Origin: Rhodococcus zopfii NBRC 100606 = JCM 9919
GTDB lineage: Bacteria > Actinomycetota > Actinomycetes > Mycobacteriales > Mycobacteriaceae
Assembly: GCF_001895025.1 (NCBI RefSeq)
Contig: NZ_BCXI01000016.1
Span: 1-64,000, forward strand
Direction of reading: 5' to 3'
DNA: 64,000 nucleotides
In this document: piece by piece, positions 32,188 to 39,834 of the stretch
Position numbering within the stretch: position 1 is the first letter of the stretch
Layout of the letters: the number at the start of each line of letters is the position of its first letter
Program-made: the position numbers and the translations under genes
The notes under the pieces: model-generated
Told to the model about the DNA's origin: nothing
Seen by the model: the letters and a program-made list of their open reading frames with translations, nothing else
The model's database searches: none

Positions 32188-32805
32188 GTGACAATCGACC
32201 GAAACAACCTGCAGGGCAAGGTTGTCCTAATCGCCGGGGGGGGAGCCGCGGTGTTGGGGCGCAGAGGGCATGGGCGTTTGCGGAAGAGGGGGCGCACGCA
32301 GCGATTGCGGGCCGGAAGGCCCAGTCCTGCATCGATCTTGCCGCCGAGATCGAGCGGAAGACCGGCGTCGACGCACTCGGCCTTGCGGGCCACGTGGGGG
32401 ATGGGGATTCGCTCCCCGTCATGGTGGACGCGATGTACGCGCGTTTCGGCCCCGCCGGGGGTGTTTCGATCATCAATATCGGCAGCGACGCGTCGGAAAG
32501 GCCTGTGCCCGAGTCTGTGCCGTACGGTGTGGCGAGAGCCGAGCAATGCGGTGACAAAGGGAGTCGCGGCTGCGTACGGTCCCGAGGTTCGGGTCAACCG
32601 CATCATGGCCGGTGCATTCTTCACCGATATCGGCAAGGGGCTGGGATCGTGAGGCGTGCGATGATCTGGCGTCGGGCCGGCCGATTCCGCGAGGTGGTGA
32701 TCCTCGCGAGATTGTGGGAGCGGCTTGTACTTTGCCGGCGGATCGGCGAGCCATACGACAGGGACGATTCTGCCTGTAGACGGTGGACGTATGGCCGAGG
32801 GCTGA
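32188..32805 (+). pseudogene. Decayed SDR-family oxidoreductase
   Basis: SDR fragments appear in order in different frames. The start TIDRNNLQGKVVLIAGGG is in one frame; after a run of eight G at about 32236 it continues in another with AFAEEGAHAAIAGRK and GLAGHVGDGDSLPVMVDAMYARF; then AYGPEVRVNRIMAGAFFTDIG in the first frame; and the end LYFAGGSASHTTGTILPVDG with TGA at 32803 in a third. The catalytic Ser/Tyr/Lys segment is missing. It cannot make a working enzyme. Confidence 0.8.
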
Positions 32806-32891
32806 TCGAGGCATCGTTCGGAATATGCTGGGGCACTGGCTGACCCCGCACACTGCGGTCTGTGGGGTCAGCTGATTCGACACTTGAATGA

Positions 32892-32901
32892 TTCATCATG
32901 A
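32892..32901 (+). promoter_or_regulatory. Operator candidate 3 (TTCATCATGA) before the CoA-transferase genes
   Basis: Third copy of the 10-mer seen at 26210-26219 (minus strand) and 27426-27435. It is about 100 bp before the first CoA-transferase start, suggesting that this pair has its own promoter under the same regulator. Confidence 0.45.
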
Positions 32902-32993
32902 CGATTTACGGTGAAGGTGTCGAGTGTGACTGTGATCGCCCGAATGAACGGCGCATGATCGCGCCGGGCCGTACATCGAGAGAAGGGCACGCG

Positions 32994-34301
32994 ATGACTG
33001 CAGCGGAGAATCCGTCGGAGGTGGATCGGAGGCCGCGCGCGCGTGTCGGTCCGCTGTCGGGCATCCGGATCGCCGACTTCTGTTGGATGGGCGTCGGGGC
33101 CGTCGCGACGCGCATGCTCGCGGATTTCGGTGCCGAGGTCGTCAAGATCGAAGCACACGATCGTCTCGACATGCCCCGGCGACTGCCCATCTACAAGGGT
33201 GAGGCGCGTTCCTACGGCGAAGAGGATCCCAATCCGGATCCGAACAAGGGCGGCCTGTTCAACAACTACAGCCGGAACAAGCTCGGCGTGACGATCAATA
33301 TGAAGACCGAACGGGGCCAGCAGCTTGTCCGGCAGTTGATCGCCGCGAGTTCGGTTGTCACCGAGAATTTCGCACCCGGCGTGATGGAGAAGTGGGGCCT
33401 GACCTACGAGGAGCTCGATCGGCTGAGCCCCGAGGTCATCTACGGCCGCATGAGCGGCTTCGGCCACGATGGCCCGCACCACAAGTACAAGAGTTACGGA
33501 CCCGTCGTGCAGGCGGTTTCGGGAATTTCTTTCATCTCGGGTCTGCCCGACCGTGAGCCGTCGGGCTGGGGCCTGTCGTACATGGACAATCAGGCGGCCT
33601 ATTACAACTCGGCAGCTCTGTTGATGGCGGTGCTGCACCGCAACGCCACCGGCCGTGGCCAGGAGATCGACGTGTCGGCCGTCGAGGCGGGAATCAACCT
33701 GCTGGGTCCGGATCTGCTCAACGCCTCCGTCAATGGAGTGCCGACGCGACGTCCGGGCTACCCGGCCGGGAATCGCCTCCTCGGCCAGCCGGCCGCACCG
33801 CACGGCGTGTACCCCGGATCCGCCGAGGACACCTGGGTTGCCGTTGCGGTATTCGACGATGAGCAGTGGACACGGCTGGTGACGGTGCTCGGCGACCCGG
33901 AGTGGGCGCGCTCACCCCAGCAGTTCGCAGACCAGAGATCGCGGTTCGCACATCAGGATGAACTCGACGAGCACTTGTCCCGGTGGACGGCCCAGCGCAC
34001 TCCGCACGAGACCATGGAACTGCTGCAGAGCGCCGGCGTGCCGGCGGGGGCCGTCCAGAACGCGCGGGATCTCACGGAGACAGATCCCCAGATCGCGCAC
34101 CGGGGCACATTCTTCGAACTCGACCATCCGGTGATCGGCGTCGCGAAGTTCGAGGGCACTCCGATCCGCTTCACCGAGACGGTTCAGGAGAACTGGCGTT
34201 CGGCGCCGTTGCTCGGTGAGGACAACGACCACGTGTTCGGCGAGATCCTCGGGCTCGAGCCCGACGAGATCGCTCAGCTGACCGAAGCGGGTGTGATCTG
34301 A
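32994..34301 (+). CDS. Family III (CaiB/BaiF) CoA-transferase, putative catalytic subunit
   Basis: 435-aa CoA-transferase transferring CoA between organic acids. N-terminus GIRIADFCWMGVGAVATRMLADFGAEVVKIE and PGVMEKWGLTYEEL are family marks. The Asp in SYMDNQAAYY aligns with the position of the catalytic Asp that forms the acyl anhydride. The ATG at 32994 was preferred because GAGAAGGG precedes it; a longer in-frame start lies near 32898. It overlaps the next CoA-transferase by 1 nt (TGATG). Confidence 0.88.
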   Translation: MTAAENPSEVDRRPRARVGPLSGIRIADFCWMGVGAVATRMLADFGAEVVKIEAHDRLDMPRRLPIYKGEARSYGEEDPNPDPNKGGLFNNYSRNKLGVTINMKTERGQQLVRQLIAASSVVTENFAPGVMEKWGLTYEELDRLSPEVIYGRMSGFGHDGPHHKYKSYGPVVQAVSGISFISGLPDREPSGWGLSYMDNQAAYYNSAALLMAVLHRNATGRGQEIDVSAVEAGINLLGPDLLNASVNGVPTRRPGYPAGNRLLGQPAAPHGVYPGSAEDTWVAVAVFDDEQWTRLVTVLGDPEWARSPQQFADQRSRFAHQDELDEHLSRWTAQRTPHETMELLQSAGVPAGAVQNARDLTETDPQIAHRGTFFELDHPVIGVAKFEGTPIRFTETVQENWRSAPLLGEDNDHVFGEILGLEPDEIAQLTEAGVI

Positions 34302-35473
34302 TGGAACTGATCTTCAACGGACTGGTGATCGTCGAGATCACCGACGACCCCGCTGGTGAGTACACGGGCAAGCTGTTCGCCGACCAGGGCGCGACCGTCA
34401 TCAAGATCGAACCGGTAGGCGGCGTCGCCGGCCGGCGCATCGGCCCGTGGGCGGAGGGCATCGAGGACCCGGATCACAGCCTGACCTTCTGGACCTACAA
34501 CACCTCGAAGCAGTCCGTTGTGCTGGCCGACGATGACGAGGGGCGCGCGCGTCGCGCCGAGCTCATCGCGACCGCGGACCTTCTCCTCACGACGGGCCGG
34601 CCGGTCGACCTCGCCGAGGCCGGCCTCGACCTCGAGGACCTGTGCGAACGTCACGAGAAGCTCGTCGCCGTATCTGTTTCGCCGTTCGGGCTGACGGGCC
34701 CCTGGGCGAACTACCTCTCATCGGACCTGGTCGGTCTCGCCGCGGGTGGCTTGCTCAACAGTTGCGGATATGACGATCACACCATCCCGCCCATCCGTCC
34801 GGGTGGAAACCAGGCGTATATGACAGCGGCGAGTTACGCGTTCTGCGGAGCGTTGCTGGCGTTGATCGAGCGGCAGGGAACAGGCCGTGGTCAGCTCGTC
34901 GACGTGTCGATGCACGAGTCCGTCGCGGTGACCGGAGAACTCGCCAACCCGTATTGGTTCTATCCGAAGGCGATCGTGCAGCGGCAGACCTGCCGGCACG
35001 CGCAACCCACTCTCACCCAACCGGCGCTGTTCCAGTGCGCGGACGGGGTCTGGGTCTACTTCGCGCTCATCCTCGCCGACCAGTTCGCCTGGAAGGCCCT
35101 GACCTCGTGGATGGACGAGGTCGGCATCGCCGCGGACCTCGTCGACGAGGCCTATCTGTCGCTCGCCCACCGGCAGGAGAACTTCCCGCACATCCAGGGT
35201 CTTCTGGAAGCGTTCTTCCTCATCCAGGATTCCGACACCGTCTACCGGGACGGTCAACGATGGGGTTTGCCCATCGGCCCGTTACGTGCCCCCGAGGAGG
35301 TGCTGCGCGACGAGCACCTCGCGGCACGCGAGTTCTTCCTCCCTGTGGAAATGGCGGACGGCAGCACGGCGACGTTCCCCGGTGCGCCGTACCGGTTCTC
35401 CGGCGGATTCGGTGGTCCGGTTCGTCCGCCGCTCCTCGGCGAACACACCGAAGAGCTGCTGCCCCGTGGCTGA
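34301..35473 (+). CDS. Family III CoA-transferase, putative non-catalytic subunit
   Basis: 390-aa paralogue of the preceding protein (DQGATVIKIEPVGGVAGRR, SVSPFGLTGPW, GTGRGQLVDVSMHESV). Counting back from the shared TGRGQ motif, the position of the catalytic Asp in the first subunit is Tyr here (QAYMTAASYA). Pairs with one Asp-less subunit are known from heteromeric enzymes such as benzylsuccinate CoA-transferase, so the two likely form one enzyme. Its last 8 nt overlap the start of a decayed gene. Confidence 0.86.
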   Translation: MELIFNGLVIVEITDDPAGEYTGKLFADQGATVIKIEPVGGVAGRRIGPWAEGIEDPDHSLTFWTYNTSKQSVVLADDDEGRARRAELIATADLLLTTGRPVDLAEAGLDLEDLCERHEKLVAVSVSPFGLTGPWANYLSSDLVGLAAGGLLNSCGYDDHTIPPIRPGGNQAYMTAASYAFCGALLALIERQGTGRGQLVDVSMHESVAVTGELANPYWFYPKAIVQRQTCRHAQPTLTQPALFQCADGVWVYFALILADQFAWKALTSWMDEVGIAADLVDEAYLSLAHRQENFPHIQGLLEAFFLIQDSDTVYRDGQRWGLPIGPLRAPEEVLRDEHLAAREFFLPVEMADGSTATFPGAPYRFSGGFGGPVRPPLLGEHTEELLPRG

Positions 35474-36050
35474 CGGCTGGAAGCGCGACGCGTGCTCGAT
35501 CGTCGGGGTCGGCGAATCCGCGTATACCAAGAACTCCGGCACCAGCGTCACGGCTCTGGCGGCGAGGCCGCGCTCGCCGATGCCGGAATCTCTCCGTCCG
35601 AGGTAGACGGTGTGGTGCGCAACGACATGGACCTCGTGTCCGGTGCCGCACTCGCCGATGCGATCGGCGCGCGAAACCTGACGTACTACGGCGCCGCGGT
35701 GGCCTATGTGGCAGAGCGGGTCCAGTTCGGCCGGAAGATCGTCTCCTTTCCGGCGATCAAGCATCGCTGCGCAGACATGGCGATCGCGGCCGATGACGCG
35801 CGTTCGGCCGCGATACACGCAGTATCGGCCGTCCAGGAAGGCGGCGACGCGCTGCGCCCGGCGGCGGCGGTAGTGTCCGGACGGGCCTTCCTGGAGGGTG
35901 CCAGGGAGAACGTCCATCTGCATGGCGGGATCGGTTTCACGTGGGAGCACTCCGCCCACTTGTATTTTCGGCGTGCGACCAGTGACGCAGCATTGTTCGG
36001 CAGTGCGGAGCGCCACCGCGAGCGGGTCCTGGCCGCGGTGCGCTGGCGGT
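35466..36050 (+). pseudogene. Chimeric remnant: thiolase N-terminus joined to acyl-CoA dehydrogenase C-terminus
   Basis: From the GTG at 35466 the frame reads ACSIVGVGESAYTKNSGTSVTAL, the start of a lipid-transfer-type thiolase. Near 35555 it shifts to a second frame, which continues EAALADAGISPSEVDGVVRND and NLTYYG. At about 35695 the thiolase sequence turns without a break into the C-terminal third of an acyl-CoA dehydrogenase (AERVQFGRKIVSFPAIKHR, ENVHLHGGIGFTWEHSAH). One deletion fusing two operon genes, plus a frameshift, explains this. No function expected. Confidence 0.8.
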
Positions 36051-36117
36051 GTGAGGCGGAAGGGTTGCTCGTTGCTGCGCCGGCTCGGCACCCTGTGCCC
36101 GCACAACCGGGTCGCGC

Positions 36118-37056
36118 CTACAAGGGCCTCACAGGCGCCGACCGGCTGCGGACAGCGGTTGCGGCACAAAGGATCACGGCGGCGCCACCGACGAGCACGG
36201 ACGTCGTCGGCTGTTCGCCGAGGAGCAGCGCGGCCCAGCAGATCGTCATCACCGGCTGGGTGAGCTGAATCTGGCTCACGCGCGTCATCGGACCGATCGC
36301 CAGACCTCGGTACCAGGCGAAGAACCCGAGGAACATGCTCACCACGGCCAGATAGGCGAACGCCGCCCACTCGGTTGCCGCCCCGGTCGGCGGGTGTTCG
36401 GCGACCGCGACCACGGTCACGGCGGTCGTGACCGGTGCGCTGAGCACGAGCGCCCACGAGATGGTCTGCCAGGATCCGAGTTCGCGTGCGAGCAAGCCAC
36501 CTTCGGCGTAGCCGATTGCGGCGGCGACGACGGCGCCGAGCAACAGCAGGCCTGCCCCGTGCAGTCCGCCGAGTCCACCCGACCGTAGTGCGGCGAACCC
36601 CACCGCGGCGGCCGCGGCGACGCCGGCGGTGATCCAGAACGACCGCGGCGGCCGCTCCCGGCCCCGCACCACCGCGGCGACCGCGGTCGCCGCGGGGAGC
36701 AGGGCGATCACCACCGCGCTGTGCGCCGCGGAGGTCGTGGTCAGCGCGTACGCGGTGAGGACGGGAAAGCCGATCACGACACCGCCGGCGACCACCGCGA
36801 GCCGCCACCACTGGGTGCCGCGGGGACGTCGCTGCCGGGTGACGGCGAGCGCCACGGCCGCGAGCAGTGCCGCGACGACCGCGCGGCCGATCCCGGCGAA
36901 CATCGCCGACATCGCGCCGTCCTGCACCGTGATTCGCGTGAGCGGGACGGTGAGCGAGAATGCCGCCACGCCGACCAGACCCCACCCCAGGCCGCCGCTC
37001 CCCGGGCTCGATAGCACCCGGTCCCCTTGTGCGATAGCGCTACTATTGTGTGTCAT
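36118..37056 (-). CDS. EamA/DMT-family transporter
   Basis: 312-aa inner-membrane protein with about ten hydrophobic helices in two EamA repeats, the second with AFAYLAVVSMFLGFFAWYRG and QLTQPVMTICWAALLLGEQ. Such proteins export amino acids or small metabolites. Its ATG (37056-37054) overlaps the ATG of the divergent MocR gene in the tetramer CATG, so the regulator almost certainly controls it. The 3' end lies close to the decayed ACAD remnant. Confidence 0.87.
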   Translation of the reverse strand: MTHNSSAIAQGDRVLSSPGSGGLGWGLVGVAAFSLTVPLTRITVQDGAMSAMFAGIGRAVVAALLAAVALAVTRQRRPRGTQWWRLAVVAGGVVIGFPVLTAYALTTTSAAHSAVVIALLPAATAVAAVVRGRERPPRSFWITAGVAAAAAVGFAALRSGGLGGLHGAGLLLLGAVVAAAIGYAEGGLLARELGSWQTISWALVLSAPVTTAVTVVAVAEHPPTGAATEWAAFAYLAVVSMFLGFFAWYRGLAIGPMTRVSQIQLTQPVMTICWAALLLGEQPTTSVLVGGAAVILCAATAVRSRSAPVRPL

Positions 37057-37069
37057 GTCCGACGATAGC
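37009..37069. promoter_or_regulatory. Three CGATAGC direct repeats across the DMT/MocR start junction
   Basis: CGATAGC occurs at 37009-37015, 37032-37038 and 37063-37069, spaced 23 and 31 bp start to start. MocR/PdxR-type regulators bind short direct repeats near divergent promoters. As there is no intergenic space, these sites lie inside the 5' coding ends. Confidence 0.5.
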
Positions 37070-38473
37070 AGTAGTGCACGGATCGTGTCCGACCTCCGCC
37101 GCTGGATCGCGGCCGCACCACCCGGCGCGAAACTGCCGTCGACGCGCGCACTGGTCGCCGAATATCACGCAAGCCCGGTCACCGTGCAGGCCGCGCTGCG
37201 GACACTCCAAGCACAGGGGTCGGTGGAAAGCCGGCCCGGAGTAGGCACTTTCGTCAGATCTGTGCGCGTGGCCGGTCCGACGGACTACGGCTGGCAGACC
37301 GCGGCGCTCGGATCGCCCGACCGCCGTGTCCCGCGGCTCCCCACCTCGCTGCGCACCGTCCCGAACGATGTCGTAGCCCTGCACTCCGGCTACCCCGACC
37401 GGGAACTGCTGCCGGAACGGCTGGTGCGAGGTGCCTTCGGCCGGGTCGCCCGCAGCGACGCCGTCGTAGGCCGACCGCCGAGTGCGGGCATCCCGGAACT
37501 CCAGGCCTGGTTCGCGACCGAACTCGGTTCCGCGGCCCCGCTCGGTGTCGCGCCTCCGACACCGAGCGACACCATCGTCGTGCCCGGCAGTCAGAGCGGG
37601 CTCAGCGCCGCGTTCCACGCGCTGGTGGGAGCCGGCAACCCGCTGCTCGTGGAATCTCCCACCTACTGGGGCGCGATGGTCGCGGCCGCGCAGGCCGGGG
37701 TGCAGGTCGTGCCCGTGCCCAGCAGCGCCGGCGGCCCCGACCTGGGTGAGCTCGCCCGTGCCTTCGACCGCACCGGCGCGCGCGCCTTCTACGCGCAACC
37801 GAACTTCGCGAACCCCACCGGCGCGCAGTGGTCACCAGACCTGGCCGACGACGTCCTCCGGCTCGTCCGCGATGCCGGCGCCTTCCTCGTGGAGGACGAC
37901 TGGGCACACGACTTCGGGATCACCGCCGATCCGGTGCCGATCGCGGCGCGCGACGACAGCGGGCACGTCGTCTACGTCCGGTCTCTGACCAAGAGCGTGT
38001 CCCCGGCCGTGCGGATCGCCGGGATCGTCGCGCGCGGACCCGCCCGCGACCGGATTCTCGCCGAAGTGCAGGCCCAGTCGATGTACGTCAGCGGGGTGCT
38101 CCAAGCGGTCGCCGTCGACGTCGTCACCCAGCCCGCGTGGCGCACCCATGTGCGCGGCCTGCGACCGCAACTCGCCGCCCGCCGGGATCTGCTCGCCGGG
38201 GCCCTGCGCGAGCACGCGCCCGGATTGCACCTCGATGCGCTGCCTGCGGGCGGACTGAACCTGTGGACGCGCCTGCCCGAACACACCGACGCCGCCGAGC
38301 TGGTCCGCGACTGTGAGGCCGTGGGGGTCGTCGTGACCGCGGGCGACGAGTGGTTCCCCGCCGAACCCACCGGCCCGCACCTGCGCCTGAACTTTTCCGG
38401 TCCCAATCCCGGGGCGTTCCCCGACGCCGCCCGGATCATCGGAGAGGCCCTGGAACGTCAGCGACCGCACTGA
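37055..38473 (+). CDS. MocR/PdxR-family PLP-dependent transcriptional regulator
   Basis: 472-aa fusion of a GntR-type winged HTH (about 5-70: LPSTRALVAEYHASPVTVQAAL) and a fold-type I aminotransferase-like domain (about 100-470). The PLP Lys is K313 in RSLTKSVSP; NPTGAQWSP and EDDWAHDF are also typical. It senses a PLP adduct, often to control vitamin B6 or amino-acid export. Divergent from and start-overlapping with a DMT exporter, its likely target. Confidence 0.9.
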   Translation: MSDDSSSARIVSDLRRWIAAAPPGAKLPSTRALVAEYHASPVTVQAALRTLQAQGSVESRPGVGTFVRSVRVAGPTDYGWQTAALGSPDRRVPRLPTSLRTVPNDVVALHSGYPDRELLPERLVRGAFGRVARSDAVVGRPPSAGIPELQAWFATELGSAAPLGVAPPTPSDTIVVPGSQSGLSAAFHALVGAGNPLLVESPTYWGAMVAAAQAGVQVVPVPSSAGGPDLGELARAFDRTGARAFYAQPNFANPTGAQWSPDLADDVLRLVRDAGAFLVEDDWAHDFGITADPVPIAARDDSGHVVYVRSLTKSVSPAVRIAGIVARGPARDRILAEVQAQSMYVSGVLQAVAVDVVTQPAWRTHVRGLRPQLAARRDLLAGALREHAPGLHLDALPAGGLNLWTRLPEHTDAAELVRDCEAVGVVVTAGDEWFPAEPTGPHLRLNFSGPNPGAFPDAARIIGEALERQRPH

Positions 38474-38540
38474 CCGGCACGGTCGGTTCGGGACTGGACC
38501 GGCACGGTCGGTTCGGCACAGGACCGGCACGGTCGGTTGG
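38472..38540 (+). repeat. Three 25-bp tandem repeats with internal palindromes
   Basis: Units start at 38472, 38497 and 38522; each begins GACCGGCACGGTCGGTT, whose first 13 bases (GACCG-GCA-CGGTC) are a perfect interrupted palindrome. The array begins within the MocR stop codon and ends about 33 bp before the MFS gene start. It could be an operator array or a stacked terminator. Confidence 0.75.
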
Positions 38541-38573
38541 ACAGACGCGGCAGGGCACGGAAGCCTGGCGGGT

Positions 38574-39797
38574 ATGGCTTCACCCCGCTTCGCGCTGACG
38601 ACCCCGGTCCTGCTGCTCATGGCGTTGGCGACGGGGTTGTGCGTGGGCGCGAACTACCTCAACCAGCCGCTGCTCGACACCATCGCGACGACGCTCGGCA
38701 CCTCCCACTCGGCGGCGGCATTCACCGTCACCGTCGCCCAGGTTTCCTACGCCCTGGGCCTGCTGTTCCTCGTGCCGCTCGGCGACATGCTCGACAAGCG
38801 CCGGCTCGCCGTCGGATTGATGATCCTCGCGGCCGCAGGGCAGGTGGTCAGCGGCTTCGCCCCGAACATCGGAGTCCTCACCGCGGGTATCGCCGTCACC
38901 GGCCTGTTCTCCGTCGCCGCGCAGGTTCTGGTGCCGTTCGCGGCGGCGCTCGCCGCACCGGAGCGCAGCGGCCGGGCCGTCGGCCTCGTGATGAGCGGGC
39001 TGCTGCTGGGCATCCTGTCGGCGCGCAGCATCGCCGGGGTGCTCGCCGAAGTGGGCGGCTGGACCATCGTGTACCGGGCCGGGGCGGTCGCACTGATCGT
39101 TGTCGCGGTCGCGTTGTGGCGGACCCTGCCGAGTTCACGGCCGACCACGTCGTCCGGTTACGCGGCCACATTGCGGTCGCTCAGCACCCTCGTGCGCACG
39201 CATCGGCGGTTGCGCACCCGCGCGCTGCTCGGCGCGATGTCGTTCGGATCGATCGCGGTCCTGTTCTCGACGATGACGTTCCTGCTGGCCGGCGAACCGT
39301 ACGGCTTCGGTGACGCACAGATCGGCCTGGTCGGCCTCGCCGGGGTGGCCGGTGCGCTCGCCGCGAACCTCTCGGGCCGGGCCGCCGACCGCGGCCACAC
39401 CCAGCTCACCACCGGAGTCTCCCTCGCCGTGCTCGTCGCGTCGTGGGCCGCGCTCGCCGCAGGCGTGCACAGTCTCGCGTGGTTCCTCATCGGGTTCGTC
39501 GCCGTCGACCTCGCCGTGCAGGGCGTGCACATCACCAACCAGAACGTCGTCTACGCGCTGGAACCGGCGGCACGGGCGCGCATCAACTCCGTGTACATGA
39601 CGGTGTATTTCATCGGCGGCGCCTCCGGTTCGGCACTCGGGACTCTCGCGTGGACGACGCGCGGCTGGTCGGGGGCGTGTACCGCCGGTGTCGCGCTCGC
39701 GGTCGCCGCGGCCGGAATGTGGACCCTGGATCTGCGCGCCGAGCGCCGTGTGGCCGCGGATCGATCGCCGACGACCGGCGTTTCCGTGCGCAGCTGA
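38574..39797 (+). CDS. MFS transporter (AraJ/arabinose-efflux-like)
   Basis: 407-aa membrane protein with about twelve helices; loop 2-3 motif PLGDMLDKRRLAVG and the later SGRAADRGHTQ are MFS signatures. The start ANYLNQPLLDTIA and length match the YnfM/AraJ-type drug-efflux subgroup. It follows an array of 25-bp palindromic repeats. Its 3' end, including the stop, lies inside a 26-bp tandem duplication. Confidence 0.88.
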   Translation: MASPRFALTTPVLLLMALATGLCVGANYLNQPLLDTIATTLGTSHSAAAFTVTVAQVSYALGLLFLVPLGDMLDKRRLAVGLMILAAAGQVVSGFAPNIGVLTAGIAVTGLFSVAAQVLVPFAAALAAPERSGRAVGLVMSGLLLGILSARSIAGVLAEVGGWTIVYRAGAVALIVVAVALWRTLPSSRPTTSSGYAATLRSLSTLVRTHRRLRTRALLGAMSFGSIAVLFSTMTFLLAGEPYGFGDAQIGLVGLAGVAGALAANLSGRAADRGHTQLTTGVSLAVLVASWAALAAGVHSLAWFLIGFVAVDLAVQGVHITNQNVVYALEPAARARINSVYMTVYFIGGASGSALGTLAWTTRGWSGACTAGVALAVAAAGMWTLDLRAERRVAADRSPTTGVSVRS

Positions 39798-39834
39798 CCT
39801 CCGGCGTTTCCGTGCAGAGCTGACCTTCGGTCAG
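39775..39834. repeat. 26-bp tandem duplication and terminator-like palindrome between convergent genes
   Basis: Bases 39775-39800 (CCGGCGTTTCCGTGC then AGCTGACCT) are repeated at 39801-39826 with 2 mismatches; the first copy holds the MFS stop. CTGACC-TTC-GGTCAG (39820-39834) is a perfect palindrome overlapping the stop of the convergent epimerase gene. Confidence 0.65.

Noticed and set aside
26447-36050. Cluster as a recent mobile island
   Set aside because: No transposase, integrase, tRNA border, attachment repeats or clear drop in GC was found at its ends.
35492-36268. Intact 258-aa acyl-CoA dehydrogenase
   Set aside because: It lacks the N-terminal and middle ACAD domains and begins with thiolase sequence, so it is treated as a chimeric remnant.
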